Shown here: positions 1 to 5,322 of the stretch, piece by piece
Layout of the letters: each line of letters starts with the position of its first letter
How positions within the stretch are numbered: position 1 is the first letter of the stretch
Notes under the pieces: generated by a model
What the model was told of the DNA's origin: nothing
The model's input: only the letters and a program-made list of their open reading frames with translations
Databases searched by the model: none
Source of the DNA: Spirochaetaceae bacterium
Lineage (GTDB): Bacteria > Spirochaetota > Spirochaetia > Treponematales > Breznakiellaceae
Length of the DNA stretch: 12,849 nucleotides
Direction: 5' to 3'
NCBI GenBank assembly: GCA_031273985.1
Contig: JAISQV010000160.1
Location: forward strand, 1-12,849
Position numbers and translations under genes: made by a program

Positions 1-180
1 GGCCGAGCCCCCTACGCTCCAGCCTCCTCGGGCCTGCGGCCCTGCGGGGTCTTCCGCTACCCCCGTGCGGGGACACCCCGCAACGCCCCGTACTCTCTCC
101 CTGGAGTTTGCGGAACCGCCCTAGGCGGTGACGCACACTCCCAAGCAGAAGCCGCTTTGCGGCTTCAGCAGCAACGCCCC
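1..180 (+). repeat. Structured intergenic repeat, copy 1
   Basis: This stretch is nearly identical (about a dozen differences by eye) to 4946-5126, and its first 90 bp recur inverted at 10650-10742. It is a chain of short hairpins: GGGCC-TGC-GGCCC (30-42), TGCGGGG-ACA-CCCCGCA (66-82), ACCGCC-CTA-GGCGGT (115-129) nested inside GGAGTTTGC/GCACACTCC (103-111/133-141, one mismatch), and AAGCCGC-TTT-GCGGCTT (149-165). The module at 82-114 is echoed at 171-206, so the unit is itself modular. It lies downstream of trpA and may help end trp transcription, but no T-run terminator is visible. The left boundary may lie outside the window. The small ORFs that cross it have no ribosome binding site and are not credible genes. 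Confidence 0.8.
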
Positions 181-222
181 GTACTCTTTCCCCGGAGTTT
201 ACGCGGGGGAGCCCCCGTAGCG

Positions 223-993
223 CTATCGCAGGGCATCCTTCATGGCCTTCACGTAGTCGTAGATTGCCGGCCCCGCGCCGCCGCCGTGTTCCGCGACAAG
301 CCGCACGATGGCGCTGCCCACGATGACCCCGTCGGCGGTTTTGGACAGGGCGGCGGCCTGCTCCGGGCTGTGTATGCCGAAGCCCACGGCCAGGGGAATA
401 TCCGTTACCCGGCGCACCCGTTCCATGATCGGGGCCAGGTTTGTGTCTATCGCGCCCCGGATTCCCGTAACCCCCAGGGAGGAGACCAGGTAGATGAAGC
501 CCGCCGCCTCCCCGGCTATCCGGCTAACGCGCTCCTCCGAGGTGGGCGCTATGAGGGAGATGAGGTCCACCCCGTAACTCCGGGTAATATCCCGCAGCTC
601 CCCCTGCTCCTCGAAGGGCAGGTCCGGGATGATGATTCCGTCGAGGCCCGATTTCCGGCATTGTTTGAAGAAGCGGTCGTAGCCGTAGTGAAACACCGGG
701 TTCAGGTAAGTGAGAAACACCAGGGGCACGGAGCTCCGGGCCCGCACCCGTTCCGCCAGGGCGAACAGTTTTTCCACCGTGGCCCCGGCCTTGAGGGCGC
801 GCAGGTTGGCCTCCTGAATCACCGGCCCCTCGGCTATGGGATCGCTGAAGGGAACGCCTATTTCCACGAGGTCCGCCCCGGCGCGGATCATCTCCATAAT
901 GAAGGCTTCGCTCTTTTCCATGTCCGGGTCTCCGCCGGTAAGGAAACCGATAAAAGCCTTCCCCTTGTTGAAGGCCTGTGCAATGTTACTCAT
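223..993 (-). CDS. trpA: Tryptophan synthase alpha chain
   Basis: TrpA cleaves indole-3-glycerol phosphate to indole and glyceraldehyde-3-phosphate in the cytoplasm and channels indole to TrpB. The 256-residue TIM barrel has the usual length. The family core VEIGVPFSDP is at 43-52, with catalytic Glu44 matching Glu49 of the Salmonella enzyme. The second catalytic position, normally Asp60 in an ADGP motif, is Glu55 in AEGP here. A phosphate-binding loop VGFGIHSPEQ and the GSAIV strand are near the C-terminus. The ATG at 993 is preceded by GGAGG seven bases upstream. It is the last gene of the operon, 84 bp after the trpB stop; that gap holds only a short GAATTT/AAATTC inverted repeat (1038-1051). 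The identity is certain; only the acidic-residue swap is unusual. Confidence 0.97.
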   Translation of the reverse strand: MSNIAQAFNKGKAFIGFLTGGDPDMEKSEAFIMEMIRAGADLVEIGVPFSDPIAEGPVIQEANLRALKAGATVEKLFALAERVRARSSVPLVFLTYLNPVFHYGYDRFFKQCRKSGLDGIIIPDLPFEEQGELRDITRSYGVDLISLIAPTSEERVSRIAGEAAGFIYLVSSLGVTGIRGAIDTNLAPIMERVRRVTDIPLAVGFGIHSPEQAAALSKTADGVIVGSAIVRLVAEHGGGAGPAIYDYVKAMKDALR

Positions 994-1077
994 GGCTGCG
1001 CCTCCGCTGCGCCGTGACGGCCCCAGGCCTCGTACAGGAATTTGAAAATTCGCCGCAATTTCGCGCCCTCCCTGGAT

Positions 1078-2265
1078 TTATGCTTCATCAATTGCTTCTC
1101 CCCGGTACTTCGCTATGGACGCGACATCCTTGTCCCCCCGTCCGGAAAGGCAGATGATGAGGGCCTCGTCCCTGGCCATGCGCGGCGCCATGATCCGGGC
1201 GTGGGCCACGGCGTGGGCGCTTTCTATGGCGCAGATGATGCCTTCGCTCCGGGCGAGGTACTCGAAGGCCGCCACGGCTTCGTCGTCGGTAACGGGTACG
1301 TACTGCGCCCGGCCCGTGTCGTGGAGCCATGCGTGCTCCGGGCCTATGCCGGGGTAATCGAGGCCCGCAGAGATCGAATAGACCGGCGCTATCTGGCCCT
1401 CGGCGTTCTGGCAAAACCAGGATTTCATGCCGTGGAATATGCCTACGCTGCCCCGGCTCAGGGTAGCCGCGTGCCGTTCCGTGTCTATACCCTCCCCGGC
1501 GGCCTCGCAGCCTATGAGCCTGACGCCCCGGTCGTTTATGAAGGGATGGAATATACCCATGGCGTTGCTGCCGCCCCCCACGCAGGCTATGATCGCGGCG
1601 GGGAGTCTGCCTTCCCGTTCGAGGATCTGCCGCCGGGCTTCCCGGCCTATGACACTCTGGAAATCCCGGACTATGAGGGGAAAGGGATGCGGCCCCATGA
1701 CGGAGCCGAGGACATAGTGAGTGTCGTGGACCCGGCCCGCCCATTCCCGCATGGTTTCGTTTACCGCATCCTTGAGGGTGCGGGTGCCGGAGCTAACGGC
1801 GTTGACCCTGGCCCCCAGGAGCCGCATCCGGTACACATTGAGGGCCTGGCGGCGGGTGTCCTCCTCGCCCATGAAGATTTCACATTCCAGGCCCAGGAGC
1901 GCCGCCGCCGTGGCCGCGGCAACCCCGTGCTGGCCGGCGCCGGTCTCCGCTATGATCCGGGTTTTGCCCATCTTCCGGGCCAGGAGGGCCTGCCCCAGAA
2001 CATTGTTGATCTTGTGGGAGCCCGTATGGTTGAGGTCCTCCCGCTTGAGGTATATCTTCGCTCCCCCCAGGTCCCGGCTCATTTTTTCCGCAAAGTAGAG
2101 CAGGGAGGGGCGGCCCGCATAGTTGTTGAGCAGGTCCTCCAGTTCCGCATTGAAGCGGGGGTCTTCTTTGTAGTGGTTGTAGGCCTTTTCCAGGGCCCCT
2201 ATTTCATTCATCAGTGTTTCGGGGATGTACTGCCCGCCGTATTCGCCGAATCTGCCGTCCTTCAC
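1078..2265 (-). CDS. trpB: Tryptophan synthase beta chain
   Basis: This PLP enzyme condenses indole with L-serine to make tryptophan, as the alpha2-beta2 complex with TrpA. At 395 residues it is the usual length of the classic TrpB1 type. Visible motifs: N-terminal FGEYGGQYIPETLM (6-19), PLP lysine Lys85 in NHTGSHKINN (79-88), Glu107 in AETGAGQHG, phosphate loop GGGSNA (230-235), SAGLDYPGIGPEH (299-311, Asp303 matching Asp305 of the Salmonella enzyme) and Ser374 in LSGRGDKD contacting the PLP ring nitrogen. The start is GTG at 2265, sharing GTGA with the trpF stop, and AGGAGG inside the 3' end of trpF supplies the ribosome binding site. The overlap implies translational coupling of trpF and trpB. 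All catalytic residues appear intact. Confidence 0.98.
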   Translation of the reverse strand: MKDGRFGEYGGQYIPETLMNEIGALEKAYNHYKEDPRFNAELEDLLNNYAGRPSLLYFAEKMSRDLGGAKIYLKREDLNHTGSHKINNVLGQALLARKMGKTRIIAETGAGQHGVAAATAAALLGLECEIFMGEEDTRRQALNVYRMRLLGARVNAVSSGTRTLKDAVNETMREWAGRVHDTHYVLGSVMGPHPFPLIVRDFQSVIGREARRQILEREGRLPAAIIACVGGGSNAMGIFHPFINDRGVRLIGCEAAGEGIDTERHAATLSRGSVGIFHGMKSWFCQNAEGQIAPVYSISAGLDYPGIGPEHAWLHDTGRAQYVPVTDDEAVAAFEYLARSEGIICAIESAHAVAHARIMAPRMARDEALIICLSGRGDKDVASIAKYRGEAIDEA

Positions 2266-2879
2266 CGCTCTCCTCCTGTGATGTTGAAGCGGCGCACCTT
2301 GTCCGCCAGGGCCATCATCTTTGCCCGGTCCTTGAAGCCGCCGCTTTCCGCCCCGCTGGAAACATCGATACCAAAGGGCCCAAGCCGCAGGGCTTCTTCT
2401 ATATTATCCAGGTCTATGCCCCCGGCAATGAAACAGGGGACCGGGCAGCCCTCCCCGCGCAGGAGGGACCAGTCAAAGGGCCGCCCGCCGCCGGGAGAGG
2501 CGCCGTCAAAGAGCAGGAAATCCGCCGCCGCGAAAGCTGATGCGTCCGCGCCGGGCCCCAGGCTGAGGGCCTTGATCACGGGAACGCCGCAGCTTTCCCG
2601 CAGCTCGGCAAGACGGGCCGCGTCCCCGCCGCCGTGGTCCTGCACCATGTCGATGAGCCCGTCCCGGCAGAGGGCCGCTATTTCTCCGGCGGGGGCGTCC
2701 GTAAAGACCCCCACGACCCTTATACCCTCCCGCAGCCGGGAGCGGAGCCGGGCGGCCCTGGCGGGGTCCACCTGCCTCCGGCTGGGGGCAAAGACAAAGC
2801 CGATAAAATCCGGCGCCGCCTCGTTGGCCGCGTCAATGTCCTCCTCCCGGAAGAGGCCGCAGATCTTGAGCTTCGCCAT
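2262..2879 (-). CDS. trpF: Phosphoribosylanthranilate isomerase
   Basis: TrpF converts phosphoribosylanthranilate to CdRP by an Amadori rearrangement, the step between TrpD and TrpC. The 205-residue single-domain barrel carries the general base Cys7 in KICGL and general acid Asp125 in LLFDG, followed by GGGRPFDW (130-137), FIAGGID (150-156) and the signature GIDVSSGAESGGFKD (170-184). Two family positions look altered: the usual VQLHG reads VQDHG (79-83), and the GGTG loop reads GGGR. The ATG at 2879 shares one base with the trpC stop (TGATG), and a run of eight G just upstream doubles as the Shine-Dalgarno region. That run is also the point where one added base would fuse TrpC to TrpF. The function is clear. 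Confidence 0.95.
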   Translation of the reverse strand: MAKLKICGLFREEDIDAANEAAPDFIGFVFAPSRRQVDPARAARLRSRLREGIRVVGVFTDAPAGEIAALCRDGLIDMVQDHGGGDAARLAELRESCGVPVIKALSLGPGADASAFAAADFLLFDGASPGGGRPFDWSLLRGEGCPVPCFIAGGIDLDNIEEALRLGPFGIDVSSGAESGGFKDRAKMMALADKVRRFNITGGER

Positions 2880-3790
2880 CAGCCCCCCCCTGGCAGCCGG
2901 TCCTCCGGCAGCCGGTCTCCCGGCAGCGCCGCGTCCCGCAGTTCCGCCAGACGCCGGCGCCGGTCCGCCGCCCTCATCAGGCTTTCCCCGACGAGAAGCG
3001 CGTCCACGCCGAAGCCGGAAAGCAGGCGCACATCCTCCGGCGTGGCGATGCCGCTTTCGGACACCGCCAGGATCCCGCCGGGTATGAGCCCCCTGAGCCT
3101 TCCGGTAAGGGTGATGTCCACCTCGAAGGTTTTCAGGTCCCGGTTGTTGATCCCTATGATCCGGGCGCCGGCCCCGGCGGCCCGCTTCACCTCGTCCTCC
3201 GTGTGGGCCTCCGTCAGCGCTGAAAGCCCCAGGCTCCGGGCGGTTTCCAGGTACAGGTCCAGCTTTTCCCCAAGGAGCGCGCAGATCAGCAGCACCGCCG
3301 CTGCGCCGAGAAGCCTGGCCTCGTATATCTGGTAAAGATCGACGATGAAGTCCTTCCGTAACACCGGCAGAGCCACGGCGGCGGCAATCCCGCTGAGAAA
3401 GGCGTCGCTGCCCATGAAGTAATCGGGCTCGGTAAGCACCGAGATCGCCGCCGCTCCCGCCGCCTCGTAATCCCCGGCTATGTCCAGGTAGGGAAAGTCC
3501 CGGGCTATGATCCCCCGCGAGGGGGAGGCCCGTTTCACCTCGCAGATGAAGGCCGGCATACCGGCGGAGCCCGGCGCGGAACTCCGGCGCGGCGGGGAGG
3601 CGGGAGAGAGGGCCGCCTCGAAGGGCGGCGGCGAAGCGCTCCCCGAAACGGGGGCCGGAACGGGGTCCCGGCCGGGGCGCGTTTCGGCGGCCCGTTTCAG
3701 AGCCGCGTCCCGGATCACCTCCAGGGGGACCCGCTCCCGGGCCGCCCCGACCCGCCGCCGGGCGGCAGCGGCAATATCGTCAAGGAACAT
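2879..3790 (-). CDS. trpC: Indole-3-glycerol phosphate synthase
   Basis: TrpC closes the ring of CdRP with decarboxylation to give indole-3-glycerol phosphate. I chose ATG at 3790 (303 residues), four bases after the trpD stop; an upstream in-frame start would add 32 low-complexity residues inside the trpD 3' end. Conserved residues are present: Glu84 and Lys86 in CEVKRASPSRG, Lys146 in LRKDF, Glu194 in LTEAH, Asn215 in GINNRDLKTF, and SESG (244-247). It is about 40 residues longer than the typical 255-265. The excess is a Pro/Ser/Ala-rich stretch at roughly 40-78, where FEAAL is kept but flanked by low complexity, plus a Leu-Pro/Gly tail (289-303) encoded by a 15-bp tandem repeat (2892-2927) ending in a G8 run. 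The tail resembles an interdomain linker. Confidence 0.95.
   Translation of the reverse strand: MFLDDIAAAARRRVGAARERVPLEVIRDAALKRAAETRPGRDPVPAPVSGSASPPPFEAALSPASPPRRSSAPGSAGMPAFICEVKRASPSRGIIARDFPYLDIAGDYEAAGAAAISVLTEPDYFMGSDAFLSGIAAAVALPVLRKDFIVDLYQIYEARLLGAAAVLLICALLGEKLDLYLETARSLGLSALTEAHTEDEVKRAAGAGARIIGINNRDLKTFEVDITLTGRLRGLIPGGILAVSESGIATPEDVRLLSGFGVDALLVGESLMRAADRRRRLAELRDAALPGDRLPEDRLPGGG
2883..2927 (-). repeat. G8 run and 15-bp tandem repeat at the trpC/trpF junction
   Basis: On the plus strand 2883-2890 is eight C (eight G in the message), just before the trpC stop. Next to it are two 15-bp units (2892-2906 and 2907-2921) and a partial third (2922-2927) coding the LPGDRLPEDRLPGGG tail. 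Adding one G makes the trpC frame read through as GGG CTG ATG GCG, which is in frame with the trpF ATG. Confidence 0.85.
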
Positions 3791-3794
3791 GGCC

Positions 3795-4862
3795 TCACCC
3801 CGCTCTTGGCTTTTCCGCCGGGGGCGCTTCGGGAACCGGGGAGCGGGCCGCGGAATCCCCGCCCGACCGGGCGATGAACCGCTCAAGCTGCGCCCCGGCC
3901 CTGCCGGAATCGATGGTTTCCCGCGCCATCTCCAGGCCCTCCTCCATACTGAGCCCCGGCCGGGCTATGTAGATCGCCGCCGCCGAATTGAGCAGCACCG
4001 CGTCCCGCTGGGGGCCCTTCATCCCGTCCAGAATATTCCGGGTAATCAGGGCATTGTCCGCCGGAGTCCCGCCCTCAAGGTCCGCCCTGGCGCAGCGCTT
4101 CAGCCCGAATTGCTCCGGTTCCAGCACATAGGAACGGAAACTGCCGTCCCTCACCTCGCAGACACTGGTAGGGGCGCTGAGGCTGATCTCGTCCAGGCCG
4201 TCCTGACCGTGCACCACCAGGGCGCTCTTGACCCCCAGATTGGACAGCACCTGCGCCAGGGGTTCGATCAGCCTTTCATCGTAGACCCCCAGCAGTTCCA
4301 TGTTCGCCCCCGCCGGATTCACCAGGGGCCCCAGGATGTTGAAGATGGTCCTGATCCCCAGCTCCTTCCGCACAGGCGCCACGTACTTCATCGATATATG
4401 GTAGTTCTGGGCAAAAAGAAAGCAGAGCCCCATCGTTTTGAGCAGATCCAGACTGCGCTCCGGCGGCGCGCCTATGTCCACTCCCAGCGCCTCCAGCAGA
4501 TCCGCCGCCCCGGAACGGCTCGAAGCGGCCCGGTTCCCATGCTTTGCCACGGGGATCCCCGCGGCGGAAATAACCAGCGCCGAGGTGGTGGAGATGTTGA
4601 AGGAATTGGAACGGTCCCCGCCGGTCCCCACGATCTCCAGCACGTCCAGATCGTGCAGAATCCTGATACAATGCTTCCGCATCCCCGCGGCGCTGGCCGT
4701 GATCTCCTCGATGGTCTCACCCTTCACCGCCATAGCCGTCAGAAAGGCCGCCATCTGAATGTCGCTGGCCTCCCCGCTCATGATCTCGTGCATCACCGCC
4801 TCGGCGTCCCCATAACTCAGGTTTTCCCGGTTCGCCGCCTTCACAATGGCCTCTCTAATCAC
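3795..4862 (-). CDS. trpD: Anthranilate phosphoribosyltransferase
   Basis: TrpD transfers the phosphoribosyl group of PRPP to anthranilate. The 355-residue protein has the short helical N-terminal domain and the family motifs: PRPP loop GTGGD (79-83), FNIST (88-92), KHGNRAASSRSG (107-118), RTIFNILGPLVNPA (171-184) and the metal-binding Asp224-Glu225 in DGLDEIS. The C-terminal ~20 residues form a Pro/Ala tail (SPVPEAPPAEKP) beyond the usual end. It is the first gene of the operon. The start is GTG at 4862, about 34 nt after the predicted transcription start, with only a GGGGG run as a possible ribosome binding site. It has no fused TrpG glutaminase domain, and trpE/trpG are not adjacent, so anthranilate synthase must be encoded elsewhere if the pathway is complete. 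Confidence 0.97.
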   Translation of the reverse strand: MIREAIVKAANRENLSYGDAEAVMHEIMSGEASDIQMAAFLTAMAVKGETIEEITASAAGMRKHCIRILHDLDVLEIVGTGGDRSNSFNISTTSALVISAAGIPVAKHGNRAASSRSGAADLLEALGVDIGAPPERSLDLLKTMGLCFLFAQNYHISMKYVAPVRKELGIRTIFNILGPLVNPAGANMELLGVYDERLIEPLAQVLSNLGVKSALVVHGQDGLDEISLSAPTSVCEVRDGSFRSYVLEPEQFGLKRCARADLEGGTPADNALITRNILDGMKGPQRDAVLLNSAAAIYIARPGLSMEEGLEMARETIDSGRAGAQLERFIARSGGDSAARSPVPEAPPAEKPRAG

Positions 4863-4875
4863 ATCAACCCCCGTT

Positions 4876-4915
4876 GTTACTATTTATAGAAACATTTGTT
4901 TCTTTATATAGTAAC
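4876..4915. promoter_or_regulatory. 40-bp palindrome, putative trp operator
   Basis: Arms 4876-4893 and 4898-4915 match at 16 of 18 positions. The outer GTTACTAT/ATAGTAAC and inner AGAAACA/TGTTTCT blocks are perfect. The palindrome overlaps the trp -10 box and is centred on the predicted start of transcription, the classical place for a repressor site. The 34-nt leader has no room for an attenuator. It does not match the CTAG half-site of the E. coli TrpR operator, so the regulator is unknown. Confidence 0.65.
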
Positions 4916-4931
4916 GCCAAAAACGAGTCAA
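4903..4931 (-). promoter_or_regulatory. trp operon promoter
   Basis: On the minus strand the -35 TTGACT (4926-4931) is 17 bp from the -10 TATAAA (4903-4908); each matches consensus at five of six bases. The predicted start is near 4896, giving a leader of about 34 nt before the trpD GTG. Confidence 0.75.
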
Positions 4932-4945
4932 GGGGATCAGGAGGG

Positions 4946-5126
4946 GGCCAAGCCCCCTACGCTCCAGCCTCCTCGGGCCTGCGGCCCTGCGGGGGCTTCC
5001 GCTACCCCCACAGCGGGGACACCCCGCAACGCCCCGTACTTTCTCCCTGGAGTTTGCGGAACCGCCATAGGCGGTGAAGCAAACTCCCAAGCTGAAGCCG
5101 CTTTGCGGCTTCAGCAGCAAAGCCCC
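4946..5126 (+). repeat. Structured intergenic repeat, copy 2
   Basis: This is the best-preserved copy, nearly identical to 1-180 and in the same orientation. Its hairpins are more perfect than in copy 1: GCTGAAGCCGC-TTT-GCGGCTTCAGC (5091-5115, 11 bp) and GGAGTTTGC/GCAAACTCC (5049-5057/5079-5087), enclosing ACCGCC-ATA-GGCGGT (5061-5075). The internal loop GGA opposite GAA could form G-A pairs, which would fit folding as RNA. Smaller hairpins are GGGCC-TGC-GGCCC and GCGGGG-ACA-CCCCGC. It sits between the divergent trp and surface-lipoprotein promoters. No coding signal is credible in it. Confidence 0.85.
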
Positions 5127-5186
5127 CGGCTTACCGCAATTATGGGCGCAAATTTACAAAAATAAGCGAATTTTTTTCAAATGCTA

Positions 5187-5215
5187 TAGAAATCATTCTT
5201 CAGTTGTACTATAAT
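5187..5215 (+). promoter_or_regulatory. Promoter of the phase-variable lipoprotein gene
   Basis: TAGAAA (5187-5192, four of six to the -35 consensus), a 17-bp spacer and a perfect TATAAT (5210-5215) lie in an A/T-rich stretch. Transcription would start near 5222, leaving about 100 nt of leader before the ATG at 5323. Confidence 0.6.
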
Positions 5216-5246
5216 AAGAGCCGTTGGAGTTATTTAAGCTAATTGG

Positions 5247-5278
5247 GCGGATTTTAGGCTTGGAAGCCCCTGATCCGC
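5247..5278 (+). promoter_or_regulatory. Leader stem-loop
   Basis: GCGGAT (5247-5252) pairs with ATCCGC (5273-5278) around an inner GGCT-TGGA-AGCC hairpin (5257-5268). It lies in the predicted leader upstream of the lipoprotein gene. It may stabilise or regulate the message; no known riboswitch class is recognised. Confidence 0.35.
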
Positions 5279-5322
5279 GCATCATACAATAAAGTATAAA
5301 AATAAGAGCAAGGATTTTTGCC

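Noticed and set aside
204..217. CGGGGG/CCCCCG hairpin as trpA terminator
   Set aside because: The loop is only two bases and no T run follows on the minus strand; too weak to call a terminator.
157..1017. 286-codon plus-strand open frame
   Set aside because: It is the shadow of trpA and has no ribosome binding site or recognisable protein features.
1042..3087. 681-codon plus-strand open frame
   Set aside because: It is the complement of trpB and trpF in GC-rich DNA; it shows no domain, and the minus-strand genes have clear catalytic motifs.
3791..3886. Longer TrpC N-terminus
   Set aside because: It would add 32 Arg/Pro-rich residues overlapping trpD; the ATG at 3790 follows the trpD stop by four bases and begins the family's normal N-terminus.
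3507..4889. 460-codon plus-strand open frame
   Set aside because: It lies opposite trpC and trpD, is low-complexity and Arg/Gly-rich, and is explained by GC bias.
4884..5165. Small open frames across repeat copy 2 on both strands
   Set aside because: Similar frames recur in the other repeat copies and have no ribosome sites; the sequence is explained by hairpin repeats.
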